Assembly (NCBI GenBank): GCA_030609965.1
Contig: JAUWSQ010000016.1
Span: 1-49,878, forward strand
Source: Candidatus Fermentibacterota bacterium
GTDB lineage: Bacteria; Fermentibacterota; Fermentibacteria; Fermentibacterales; JCC-6
Reading direction: 5' to 3'
Length of the DNA: 49,878 nt
Shown here: in pieces, positions 27,587 through 35,066 of the stretch
Numbering within the stretch: position 1 is the first letter of the stretch
Layout of the letters: every line of letters starts with the position of its first letter
Notes under the pieces: generated by a model
Seen by the model: the letters and a program-made list of their open reading frames with translations, nothing else
Told to the model about the DNA's origin: nothing
Databases searched by the model: none
Translations under genes and position numbers: made by a program

Positions 27587-28468
27587 TCAGATATTGCTTC
27601 TTTTGCCCATTTTCTGCAGAACAATACCGCCGATAACCAGTAGAAGCCCGGCAACAGTCCACAGACCTATTTTTTCACCGACGACAGAACCGATGAAAAC
27701 AAGGGCTATAAACGGCGTCAGATAAATAAGATTCCCAACTTCGGATGTTGTTTCTGAGAGCTTGAGCGCCTTCTGCCAGATGACAAAAGTTATCCCCATT
27801 TCAAACAGTCCGATGTAAACGGAACCGATGACTCCTTGAATATCAAGACTGCAGAGACTTATGATCTTGCCGCTGATTACCCCATATATGACAAGGTACA
27901 GCAAACCGAAAAGGAATGATTCAGCAAGGTTCCGTACTGCGTCTCCGGATGCCCGAACATTCAGAATCCAGAACAGTGCCCAGATCACGGTGCTTACAAG
28001 AGCAAGTCCAATTGCGGGCAGCGGCAGATATCCGCCAATGGGATTGCCGCCGATTGCGAGAACTCCAACACCGCAGAAACTGATCACGGAAGCAATGGCC
28101 ATCTTAAAAGATACATGCTGCTTCAGGAGCGGCGCTGAAAGAATCATGAGAACTAACGGCCATAAATAGTTAATCACCATTGCTATCTGTGCAGGAAGTC
28201 CATTGTATGCTTCAAGGAGAACGAGGTAATAGAGAAACGGGTTGAGCAATCCCCGTGCTGCAGATTTAAGAAATGAATACCGGGAAAAATCAGATTCAGT
28301 GCAGGGTTTTGCTCTGAGCAGTACCATCGTCCAGAGGGCGGCAGCAGAGACAGTCGAAGCCAGAAGTACAAGCTGATAAGGGGTAAGCCAGCGCAGGGTA
28401 ATCTTGAAAGCCGAAGCAGCGGTTGACCAGAAAACTACTGCGGTCAGAGCCAGTACTCGCGGTTTCAT
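27587..28468 (-). CDS. EamA/DMT-superfamily transporter
   Basis: A 293-residue inner-membrane protein with about ten transmembrane helices in two EamA repeats (first about 4-135, second about 150-285), ending in the typical charged tail K-M-G-K-R. Members export amino acids or other metabolites; the substrate is unknown. AAAGG lies 8 bases before the ATG. Its last ~95 bp are duplicated at 26155-26251. Confidence 0.88.
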   Translation of the reverse strand: MKPRVLALTAVVFWSTAASAFKITLRWLTPYQLVLLASTVSAAALWTMVLLRAKPCTESDFSRYSFLKSAARGLLNPFLYYLVLLEAYNGLPAQIAMVINYLWPLVLMILSAPLLKQHVSFKMAIASVISFCGVGVLAIGGNPIGGYLPLPAIGLALVSTVIWALFWILNVRASGDAVRNLAESFLFGLLYLVIYGVISGKIISLCSLDIQGVIGSVYIGLFEMGITFVIWQKALKLSETTSEVGNLIYLTPFIALVFIGSVVGEKIGLWTVAGLLLVIGGIVLQKMGKRSNI

Positions 28469-28609
28469 TCGGGAACCTTTTCATTAATGGCATTATCTTC
28501 TCATTTCACAGCAATATGTTATGAAACACCATGTATCAGCCAGGTCGATTTTCGTCTTAACTGATAGTTTTCGTCCTATTTCTACAGATTCCTTAATGTC
28601 TTGCATATA

Positions 28610-28657
28610 GCTCAATATATGGACATAGAACTGCTACCTTAACACCAGATATTGTGT
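28610..28657 (+). promoter_or_regulatory. Tandem NrdR-box-like palindromes upstream of nrdD
   Basis: The 16-mer at 28642-28657, ACACCAGATATTGTGT, fits the published NrdR box pattern (ACAC-core-GTGT) at about 14 of 16 positions by my comparison. A second, weaker one (GCTCAATATATGGACA, 28610-28625) starts exactly 32 bases upstream, the three-turn spacing usual for NrdR box pairs. They lie just before the -35 box at 28666. NrdR represses ribonucleotide reductase operons in response to nucleotides. No nrdR gene is in the window. Confidence 0.65.
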
Positions 28658-28665
28658 TTTTTCAC

Positions 28666-28693
28666 TTGACACGGGATGGGCTTAAAATATACT
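28666..28693 (+). promoter_or_regulatory. Sigma-70-type promoter of the nrdD operon
   Basis: TTGACA (28666-28671), 16-base spacer, TATACT (28688-28693). The predicted start near 28700 leaves a leader of about 105 bases before the ATG at 28807. Confidence 0.75.
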
Positions 28694-28806
28694 CGACAGG
28701 TGGAAATCCTGATATTGACGACCACTTTGAATAGTTGTTACTCTACTTCATAATATTTAAGAGCTGTTCTTTTCGGAGAACGGATTCTGTTGCCTCGGGG
28801 AAAATC

Positions 28807-30927
28807 ATGGACTGGCTGATTCGCAAGCGTGATGGTAAGATTGTAAATTTCACCAAGTTGAAAATTGAAAAAGCTGTCGAACGAACTTTGCATTCTTCGT
28901 CGACAAATGCCGATGCTCGCGAAATTGCGGATCAAGTCGAAGCCGCCCTTTACATGAACTACTTCAAGAACGGCTCAATTCCCACGGTCGAGCATATTAA
29001 GGATTTCATTGAGGAGACACTTGTTCTGCGGAAACTGACTGCTGCCGCGCGGGCTTTCATTCTATACCGGGAGAAGAAGAGCGAAACCAGAGATGTAGAT
29101 CATCTGCTCAGCGGAATGGAGGAAACCGTTTCCGATTACCTTGGCAAAGTTGACTGGAGAGTCAAGGAAAATTCCAACATGAATTACTCCCTTCAGGGAC
29201 TGAATTTCTACATGTCATCTTCCATAACAAGAAAGTACTGGCTCAGCAAAATATACACTCCCAAGATAAGGAAATTCCAGGAAAACGGGGACTTCCATAT
29301 TCATGATCTTGGAATACTCGGTCCATACTGCGTCGGGTGGGATCTCATAACCTTGCTTAAAGAGGGTTTCAGGGGAGCAAGGGGTAAGACAGAATCCTCT
29401 CCGCCGGTGCATCTTCGAACGGCCCTTGGGCAGATAGTTAATTTTTTCTATACCCTGCAGGGAGAGGCCGCTGGAGCCCAGGCGTTCTCCAGTTTCGATA
29501 CTCTCCTGGCGCCTTTCATCAGGTATGACGCGCTGGACTACCCGCAGGTCAAGCAGGCTTTCCAGGAGTTCCTTTTCAATATTAATATCCCGACAAGGGT
29601 TGGATTCCAGGCTCCGTTTACCAACATTACGATGGACCTCAAACCTTCTTCAACCTTCCGTGATCAGAAAGTGATTATCGGCGGTAAACCGAAAGATGAC
29701 ACCTACGGAGATTTTCAACTGGAAATGGACTTGATCAACCGGGCATTCGCCGAGCTGATGATGGAGGGCGACTCCAAGGGAAGGATATTTACTTTTCCGA
29801 TCCCAACATACAATCTTACAAAGGATTTCGAATGGGATAACGACGAGCTTAAACCATTGTGGGAGATGACAGGCAAGTACGGTGTGCCCTATTTCAGTAA
29901 TTTTGTCAATTCCGATATGAATCCCGACGATACAAGAAGCATGTGCTGCAGGCTCAGGCTTGATAACCGGGAGCTCCGAAGCAGAGGCGGCGGTCTTTTC
30001 GGTTCGAACCCCCTTACAGGATCAATTGGTGTAGTTACCATCAATCTTCCGAGAATTGGATACACATCCGTAGATGATGATGAATTCTTCGAACGTCTCG
30101 CGGCAGTAATGGAAGCAGCAAGGGAATCCCTTGAACTGAAACGTGACCTGATCGAGAAGCTTACGGAACAGGGTCTCTACCCTTATACAAGCCACTATCT
30201 CAGAACGATAAAAGCTGATCTTGGGCAATACTGGAGCAATCACTTCTCGACCATAGGGCTTCTTGGGATGAACGAATGCTGCATGAATTTCCTCGGAGAG
30301 AGTATTGCCACCGAGGAAGGACGCAGATGGTCCATCAGAGTTCTGGAATTCATGAGGAAAAAGCTGGCGGAATATCAGGAGGAAACTGGAAATCTCTTCA
30401 ATCTTGAAGCTTCTCCAGCGGAAGGCGCTTCCTACAGCCTTGCCAAAAAGGATAAAGATGAATTCCCGGATACATACTGCATGGGCAGCTCCGATCCGTA
30501 CTACACCAATTCAGTCCACCTGCCGGTTACGGAGCGGAAGGATATTTTCGGATTGCTTGATCATCAAGACCCGCTTCAGACAATGTTCACCGGCGGAACT
30601 GTCGTTCACGTGTTCATAGGTGAAGCAATTACCGATTGGAAAATGGTTAGAAAACTCGCGAAATCCATTGTTTCACGATTCCATCTGCCGTACTTCAGTT
30701 TTACTCCCACTTTCTCGGTCTGTCCCGTTCACGGTTATATTGCCGGAGAACAATTCCTCTGTCCCTACCCGCACACCGCTGCGGAACTCGCGGAATTCGG
30801 TGAGGTTGTAGACGCAGGCGATTATGATCAGCTGCCCGAAGGCAGCTACATTAAAGTTGATGATATCGATTTGGGGGCTCAGGGAAGTCTCTTTCTCAAC
30901 ATAGGAAAGGTTTCGACGAATGTCTGA
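28807..30927 (+). CDS. nrdD: Anaerobic ribonucleoside-triphosphate reductase, catalytic part without glycyl-radical tail
   Basis: Class III ribonucleotide reductase: reduces NTPs to dNTPs under anaerobic conditions. 706 residues from the ATG at 28807 (GGGGA ribosome binding site); an open frame extends up to 28735, but homology starts at M-D-W-L-I-R-K-R-D-G. An ATP-cone covers about 1-95 and the NRDD barrel follows (C-C-R-L-R-L-D, L-T-G-S-I-G-V-V-T-I-N-L-P). Near the end are V-C-P-V-H-G-Y and F-L-C-P-Y-P-H. The family's usual final segment with the glycyl radical (R-V/I-x-G-Y) is absent: the frame ends at TGA 30925 and that segment is in the next ORF, which begins in the 8-base overlap ATGTCTGA. 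Reading TGA as selenocysteine would add only four residues before TAA, so readthrough does not restore the tail. Confidence 0.93.
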   Translation: MDWLIRKRDGKIVNFTKLKIEKAVERTLHSSSTNADAREIADQVEAALYMNYFKNGSIPTVEHIKDFIEETLVLRKLTAAARAFILYREKKSETRDVDHLLSGMEETVSDYLGKVDWRVKENSNMNYSLQGLNFYMSSSITRKYWLSKIYTPKIRKFQENGDFHIHDLGILGPYCVGWDLITLLKEGFRGARGKTESSPPVHLRTALGQIVNFFYTLQGEAAGAQAFSSFDTLLAPFIRYDALDYPQVKQAFQEFLFNINIPTRVGFQAPFTNITMDLKPSSTFRDQKVIIGGKPKDDTYGDFQLEMDLINRAFAELMMEGDSKGRIFTFPIPTYNLTKDFEWDNDELKPLWEMTGKYGVPYFSNFVNSDMNPDDTRSMCCRLRLDNRELRSRGGGLFGSNPLTGSIGVVTINLPRIGYTSVDDDEFFERLAAVMEAARESLELKRDLIEKLTEQGLYPYTSHYLRTIKADLGQYWSNHFSTIGLLGMNECCMNFLGESIATEEGRRWSIRVLEFMRKKLAEYQEETGNLFNLEASPAEGASYSLAKKDKDEFPDTYCMGSSDPYYTNSVHLPVTERKDIFGLLDHQDPLQTMFTGGTVVHVFIGEAITDWKMVRKLAKSIVSRFHLPYFSFTPTFSVCPVHGYIAGEQFLCPYPHTAAELAEFGEVVDAGDYDQLPEGSYIKVDDIDLGAQGSLFLNIGKVSTNV

Positions 30928-31090
30928 GATCAAAGAAGATAATCGTATAAAAGCTGTTAAAACTGAAGTCTATTCAAGGATAGTCGGATACTACAGGCCG
31001 GTTCAGAGCTGGAACAAGGGAAAAAGAGAGGAATTCTCTCAACGGGAGTACATTTCACTGAAAACAGCTGAAGAAAAGACTGATAGTTGA
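30920..31090 (+). CDS. Separately encoded glycyl-radical domain of anaerobic ribonucleotide reductase
   Basis: A 56-residue ORF overlapping nrdD by 8 bases and nrdG by 4. It contains E-V-Y-S-R-I-V-G-Y-Y-R-P-V-Q followed by W-N-K-G-K-R-E-E-F, the standard C-terminal glycyl-radical segment of class III NrdD; G23 would carry the radical. The first ~13 residues (M-S-E-I-K-E-D) look like a free, charged N-terminus. AGGAAAGG lies about 9 bases before the ATG. The in-frame stop TAG at 30903 just upstream means a single fused frame would need a frameshift inside a 22-base stretch. I read it as a separate subunit made by coupled translation; sequencing error or programmed frameshifting are the alternatives. 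Short stand-alone ORFs with this motif occur in other anaerobes as far as I recall. Confidence 0.85.
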   Translation: MSEIKEDNRIKAVKTEVYSRIVGYYRPVQSWNKGKREEFSQREYISLKTAEEKTDS

Positions 31091-31782
31091 TCCGATCCCT
31101 CACGGGCACAAGCCTGATCGAATACCCAGATAAGATATCATCCATAATATTTATATCCGGCTGCAATCTGCGATGTCCCTATTGCCATAATCCTGAGCTT
31201 GTCAGGCCCGATATGCTGGATTGCGAATTCAGGCTTACACATGAGGAAGTCATCAAAGAACTCCTGGAGCGGGATGGCTTCATTGAAGCCGTATCCATAA
31301 CGGGTGGAGAACCTCTTCTTTACGATAGTATCGTTGATCTTGTCCAGAGCATTAAATCCAGAACAAACTTATCCGTAAAGGTGGATACCAACGGAACCTG
31401 CCCTCGCAGACTGAAAGAACTGCTCCATCACATGGATTACGTCGCAATGGATCTGAAAAGCTCTCCCTCAAAATATATGAAGGCTACAGGGGGACAGGCG
31501 GTTTTCTCGGATATCCGGGAATCCATTGACATCATCATGTCCCTGCCTGATTACGAATTCAGGACTACAATGGTTCCAGGTATTGTTGACCGTGATGATA
31601 TCATCGAGCTTCTTGCGAAGGTTGGAAAGGTTAAACGGTACGTTCTCCAGAATTTTCATTCTCATAAGACACTCTCAGCTGAATTCAGGGATATGCCCAC
31701 CTATCCTAAGGGTTATCTTGAGGATACATTTAAAGTCATAAAAGACATGAACCTGGCTGAAGAGGTTGTTATCAGACCCTAG
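31087..31782 (+). CDS. nrdG: Anaerobic ribonucleotide reductase activating protein (radical SAM)
   Basis: A 231-residue radical-SAM enzyme that installs the glycyl radical on NrdD. The cluster motif is C26-N-L-R-C30-P-Y-C33, with S-I-T-G-G-E-P-L-L for SAM binding. Its length and N-terminus (S-L-T-G-T-S-L-I-E-Y-P) fit the longer NrdG2 type rather than the 150-residue E. coli type. It starts at TTG 31087, sharing TTGA with the TGA stop of the glycyl-radical ORF, so the three genes are translationally coupled. Confidence 0.92.
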   Translation: MIRSLTGTSLIEYPDKISSIIFISGCNLRCPYCHNPELVRPDMLDCEFRLTHEEVIKELLERDGFIEAVSITGGEPLLYDSIVDLVQSIKSRTNLSVKVDTNGTCPRRLKELLHHMDYVAMDLKSSPSKYMKATGGQAVFSDIRESIDIIMSLPDYEFRTTMVPGIVDRDDIIELLAKVGKVKRYVLQNFHSHKTLSAEFRDMPTYPKGYLEDTFKVIKDMNLAEEVVIRP

Positions 31783-31823
31783 CCCATTCTATCCAATTCT
31801 CCTTTACATCCGTATTCTATATT

Positions 31824-31833
31824 AGTATATACT
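31824..31833. promoter_or_regulatory. Possible operator of the ArsR-type regulator
   Basis: The 10-base perfect palindrome AGTATATACT lies 21 bases before the regulator's ATG and contains a -10-like TATACT; a TTTACA (31803) upstream is 19 bases from it. ArsR repressors often bind such AT-rich palindromes over their own promoter. Low certainty. Confidence 0.35.
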
Positions 31834-31854
31834 TAAATACTGAAATGGAGACTC

Positions 31855-32235
31855 ATGGAAACTGAGGATTGTACTCTTAAGGAACTCTCTGAACTAATGG
31901 GCATACTGGGCGTTGAAAGCAGGCTCAGGATCATTACCCTTTTAAGGGATTACGAATCGCTGTGCGTTAATGCCCTTGCCTGCCACCTGGATGTTTCCCA
32001 GAGCGCGGTATCCCAACACCTCAAAATTCTCCATCTGAAAGGTTTCGTTACTTCCCACAGGTGCGGATACTACACACATTACTGTCTGGACAGAGAAAAA
32101 TTCGATGCTTCCTTGAAGCTGCTGGCTCAGCTTTCTATCAGACAAGATCCTGCTGATCCTGACAATAAATGTAATTCGAAAGGAGATAGACCATGTGCGG
32201 ATGCGAAAAAGAGTGCCGGAAACCGGAAAACCTGA
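31855..32235 (+). CDS. ArsR-family winged-helix transcriptional regulator
   Basis: A 126-residue dimeric repressor-type protein. The winged helix spans about residues 8-90: L-G-V-E-S-R-L-R-I-I-T-L-L, recognition helix S-Q-S-A-V-S-Q-H-L-K-I-L, and the wing S-H-R-C-G-Y-Y-T-H-Y. Possible ligands are C37 (S-L-C-V-N-A-L), C73 and the C/H residues of the wing; the classic E-x-C-x-C of ArsR/SmtB is absent, so which effector it senses is unknown. The last ~30 residues are a polar tail with extra Cys. It is followed by two Cys-rich small proteins in the same direction; the first starts inside this gene's tail (32193), so the unit is likely co-expressed. Confidence 0.88.
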   Translation: METEDCTLKELSELMGILGVESRLRIITLLRDYESLCVNALACHLDVSQSAVSQHLKILHLKGFVTSHRCGYYTHYCLDREKFDASLKLLAQLSIRQDPADPDNKCNSKGDRPCADAKKSAGNRKT

Positions 32236-32330
32236 AGAGCAGACCGGAAGACTGTACCCCGGAGCAGATACATGAATGTCATGGTCCGGACGATCATCAT
32301 TGCTGCAACTCGAACGAAAAGGAAGAGTAA
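32193..32330 (+). CDS. Small Cys/His-rich cytoplasmic protein (45 residues)
   Basis: A short ORF with a near-perfect AAAGGAG ribosome binding site, overlapping the regulator's end by 43 bases in another frame. It encodes M-C-G-C-E-K-E-C-R-K-P-E-N-L and later C-T-P-E-Q-I-H-E-C-H-G, D-H-H-C-C. Seven Cys (2, 4, 8, 21, 29, 37, 38) and four His (27, 30, 35, 36) in 45 residues, without a signal peptide, suggest a metal-binding protein or chaperone. Its TAA shares an A with the ATG of the next gene (TAATG). I recall similar short 'P-E-x-L-K...C-S-P-E-Q-I...C-H-G' proteins in other anaerobes, without known function. Confidence 0.75.
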   Translation: MCGCEKECRKPENLKSRPEDCTPEQIHECHGPDDHHCCNSNEKEE

Positions 32331-32656
32331 TGAAGCGGCTCATACTTCTTGTACTAAGCATTACTGTAGCTGGCACCTTTGCCTTATCTCAAGCTCAGGA
32401 GGATACTTCTGCCCCTGATTGCGACAACTGCGAAACCGTAGACGGAGAATGCTGCTGCGGCGGCACAGTTGATGGCTGCACGGAAGATTGCGACAGCTGC
32501 AACTCCTGCGATTGTGATTCCGCATGCGATGATTGTACAGGATGCGAAGAATCCGATTCTGATTTTGAAGACTGTACCGGAGCAGATTGCACGTGTCATG
32601 ACTGTTCTTCAAAAGAAGACGAAGAAGAGGTTCATCGCTGTGGCGGCTGCCACTAA
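32330..32656 (+). CDS. Secreted Cys/Asp-rich protein (108 residues)
   Basis: Signal peptide (MKRLILLVLSITVAGTFALS), then ~85 mature residues with 19 Cys, often in C-x2-C or C-x-C spacing, and many Asp/Glu, closing with H-R-C-G-G-C-H. The ATG at 32330 overlaps the stop of the 45-residue protein; a longer in-frame ORF from 32276 has no signal. Composition suggests metal sequestration in the periplasm or at the surface, or a disulfide-rich fold; neither is proven. Third gene of the ArsR unit, ended by the terminator at 32674. Confidence 0.75.
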   Translation: MKRLILLVLSITVAGTFALSQAQEDTSAPDCDNCETVDGECCCGGTVDGCTEDCDSCNSCDCDSACDDCTGCEESDSDFEDCTGADCTCHDCSSKEDEEEVHRCGGCH

Positions 32657-32673
32657 CCTTCAGTAGTCTGTAG

Positions 32674-32706
32674 AAACAGCAGGCGGAATCCGCCTGCTGT
32701 TTTCTC
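32674..32706. terminator. Bidirectional terminator hairpin
   Basis: A 13-bp perfect stem (32674-32686 with 32690-32702, loop AAT), with A's before and T's after it, between two convergent genes; it can serve both the Cys-rich operon (+) and the tup operon (-). Confidence 0.85.
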
Positions 32707-33304
32707 ATTGAGTATACGGCTTTATCCTTACAGAAATATCTTCTGTTTCGTTATACCCTTTAAGGGAAGATACAAGGCCCCTGACAGCCCCTTCGATCAT
32801 ACCTGCCGGAAAACTGCCCAGTTCAACAGGCCTGCCTCCCAGTTTCACTTCAACAGAACCGGGGGCGAAAAAGCAGTCCTCCTCCCTCTTTTCTCCACTC
32901 AGTATAGCCTCTGCAAGCCGTCTGCAATCCAGACCGCATCTTCCGCATTCGTCAGCAGTTTTCTGCGGCAGCAGATTGAACGTTTTCGCGAAGATATCTC
33001 CCGGAGAGACAGATAATTCCTTTCCATCGTACCGGGCAAGATGCAGAGGATCATCAACGATCTTTTCGCTGCCGCAGTATACAGCGGGAGCAGCAATCTC
33101 CTTGTCAGAGCGCAGGAAAATAATGTCCGGAGGCATGGATTGCATTATCCTCAAAAGTGATATCGATCCGGGGAATGATACTTCGCAGCCGCCCTCTTCA
33201 CTATCTGACAGAACGCATACAATCTTGTTCTGCATAGATTTACAAAACATTGATATGAATCTTTCTATCAGATCATCTGTCCCGCTGATTTTTATACACT
33301 TCAT
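32705..33304 (-). CDS. MobB-like iron-sulfur protein without P-loop
   Basis: A 199-residue protein whose C-terminal half matches the tail found on MobB-type proteins of anaerobes: C-G-R-C-G-L-D-C-R-R-L-A-E-A-I-L-S-G-E, a later Cys (E-D-C-F-F), and G-L-V-S-S-L-K-G, a probable [4Fe-4S] unit. MobB proteins assist molybdopterin dinucleotide formation. The N-terminus keeps the register I-S-G...L-I-E-R-F but lacks the G-K-T/S nucleotide loop, so GTP binding by the usual route is unlikely. It is the last gene of tupA-tupB-tupC, 12 bases after tupC, consistent with a role in tungsten or molybdenum cofactor handling. Confidence 0.7.
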   Translation of the reverse strand: MKCIKISGTDDLIERFISMFCKSMQNKIVCVLSDSEEGGCEVSFPGSISLLRIMQSMPPDIIFLRSDKEIAAPAVYCGSEKIVDDPLHLARYDGKELSVSPGDIFAKTFNLLPQKTADECGRCGLDCRRLAEAILSGEKREEDCFFAPGSVEVKLGGRPVELGSFPAGMIEGAVRGLVSSLKGYNETEDISVRIKPYTQ

Positions 33305-33316
33305 GAAATCCCCTTC

Positions 33317-34366
33317 TCAGAAAACATGAACAGAACTTGCCTTGAAAGAAATACACACATCCTGATCTTCAGTCAGATTAAGTTCGGATAGAGCACTTCT
33401 GGTAACGGATGAAACTATTAATACATTTCCGCAATTTACAGATATACTGAAAATAGAGCCTGTGCGTTCAACAGATACTATCGTTCCTGCATAATGATTC
33501 CGCTCGCTGGTAACTGTAGTTTCCCTGGAAACAACTATTGACTCGGGGGGGATTGCAAGAAATCCATGTCCTTTTTTATCAGATGTATGCCTGACAAGAA
33601 GTTCTTCAACTACAGCTCCATCTTCACCGAATTCCGCAGGAAAGACATTCTTCATTCCAACAAATGACGCCATAAAGGGAGTTGATGGACTGTAAAAAAT
33701 TTCGTCAATCGTTCCCGTCTGCTCTATCCTGCCGTTCCTCATGACAACTCCATGCGTACCCAGAGACAGAGCATCGGCGAAATCATGGGTAGCCATGATG
33801 AACGTGATGCCTGTTTTCAAATGAAGGTCTTTCAGTCTGCGGAGCAGGCTGAGCCTCAGGTTCGGATCGAGTGATGTTGTTGGTTCATCAAGTATCAGAA
33901 CTTCAGGTTCGATCACGAGAGCTCGTGCGAGCGCGACCCGCTGAAACTCACCACCGGAAAGAGTGGCGGAATCACGATCCGCATATCCTTCCAGACCCAC
34001 CATTTCAAGCACCCGTGAAACACTTCTGCCAATCTTATCACTGGAAACTCCTCTAATCCGCAGTCCCCATTCGACATTTGAAAGTACGCTCCCTCTGAAT
34101 AGAACCGGTCTCTGAAAAACTGTGACCATTCTCCGGCGCACTTCCAGTCTCTCTTTCCCGCGGCTGGGGATCGGTTGGGCGGAGTACATCACCCGGCCGG
34201 AAAATGGTTTATCAAGAAGACCTGCTATCCGCAGAAGAGTAGTTTTCCCGCAACCTGTCGGACCCATAAGAACAAAGAACGCGCCCCTGGGAACTGACAG
34301 ATCCACATCACTGAGGATCTGATGTCCGTTCTTCCTCTGAACGATGTTTTCAAGTTCAAGTATCAT
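33317..34366 (-). CDS. tupC: Tungstate/molybdate ABC transporter, ATP-binding protein
   Basis: 349 residues: Walker A G-P-T-G-C-G-K-T-T, signature L-S-G-G-E-F-Q-R, Walker B L-I-L-D-E-P-T-T-S-L-D, H-switch A-T-H-D, then a C-terminal TOBE-like oxyanion-binding region (about 260-349), as in ModC/WtpC-type ATPases. The ATG at 34366 shares its A with the TGA of tupB and lies 5 bases from AGG; a GTG at 34369 is the alternative. Assigned to tungstate by its TupA neighbour. Confidence 0.9.
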   Translation of the reverse strand: MILELENIVQRKNGHQILSDVDLSVPRGAFFVLMGPTGCGKTTLLRIAGLLDKPFSGRVMYSAQPIPSRGKERLEVRRRMVTVFQRPVLFRGSVLSNVEWGLRIRGVSSDKIGRSVSRVLEMVGLEGYADRDSATLSGGEFQRVALARALVIEPEVLILDEPTTSLDPNLRLSLLRRLKDLHLKTGITFIMATHDFADALSLGTHGVVMRNGRIEQTGTIDEIFYSPSTPFMASFVGMKNVFPAEFGEDGAVVEELLVRHTSDKKGHGFLAIPPESIVVSRETTVTSERNHYAGTIVSVERTGSIFSISVNCGNVLIVSSVTRSALSELNLTEDQDVCISFKASSVHVF

Positions 34367-35058
34367 CACTTCCTGCTATGCTGAAGAGTATTTACAGTAA
34401 GGCTCACGATCATTGCAAGGATCAGAAGGATGATTCCAAGAGCAATTGAAGCTGCTGTCTCTCCCTTTCCAACCCCAAGCGCAATTGCAGTTGTGAGGGT
34501 TCGCGTATAACCGGATATATTACCGCCTACTATGATTGCCACTCCTATCTCCGATACAGCTCTTCCGAATCCCATGAGAACCGCAGTAAAAACCATATAT
34601 CTGGATTCGGACAGGACTTTGAGAACCATCTGCAGCCGTCCTGCTCCGAGTGATATGGCAGTATCTGAGATATTTCTTCCCATACCCGAGAGAGCAGATA
34701 TGGTCAATCCGGTAATAATTGGAGCTATCAGGAGAACTTCGCCAAGTACAATCGCCCCTGGTGAAAACAGCATTCCAAGGCTTCCAAGAGGGCCGGCTCT
34801 GGAGATGAACAGAAAAACAAGCATGCCCACCAGTACAGTTGGCACGCTGTAAAGTGTCTGAACAATACTCAGGAGAAATGCTTTCCCTCTGAAACTATTG
34901 AAGTGCAGAAGACAGGCGACAGGGATAAAGATGACTGATGCCAGAACCGTGGCACTGATCGATATCATCAGGGTTCGCAGCGCGATAGAGTAAACTACAG
35001 GGTCTCCTGAGATGATCATATCAAGTGCGATACGAACAGCTTGCAGCAACTGTGACAT
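34366..35058 (-). CDS. tupB: Tungstate ABC transporter, permease
   Basis: A 230-residue inner-membrane permease with five or six transmembrane helices and the cytoplasmic EAA-type loop (A-I-S-L-G-A-G-R-L-Q-M...G-F-G-R-A-V-S-E-I-G). The G-R-A-x-S-E-x-G sequence is typical of TupB/ModB permeases. Lies between tupA (8 bases) and tupC (1-base overlap). Confidence 0.92.
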   Translation of the reverse strand: MSQLLQAVRIALDMIISGDPVVYSIALRTLMISISATVLASVIFIPVACLLHFNSFRGKAFLLSIVQTLYSVPTVLVGMLVFLFISRAGPLGSLGMLFSPGAIVLGEVLLIAPIITGLTISALSGMGRNISDTAISLGAGRLQMVLKVLSESRYMVFTAVLMGFGRAVSEIGVAIIVGGNISGYTRTLTTAIALGVGKGETAASIALGIILLILAMIVSLTVNTLQHSRK

Positions 35059-35066
35059 GGGCTGCC

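Noticed and set aside
28735..28806. Upstream extension of nrdD to 28735
   Set aside because: The extra 24 residues lack homology to the ATP-cone start, and the ATG at 28807 has a ribosome binding site and the expected N-terminus.
30925..30939. Possible selenocysteine codon at the nrdD stop (TGA), because selC is in the window
   Set aside because: After TGA the frame gives only D-Q-R-R and then TAA; the glycyl-radical segment is in a different frame.
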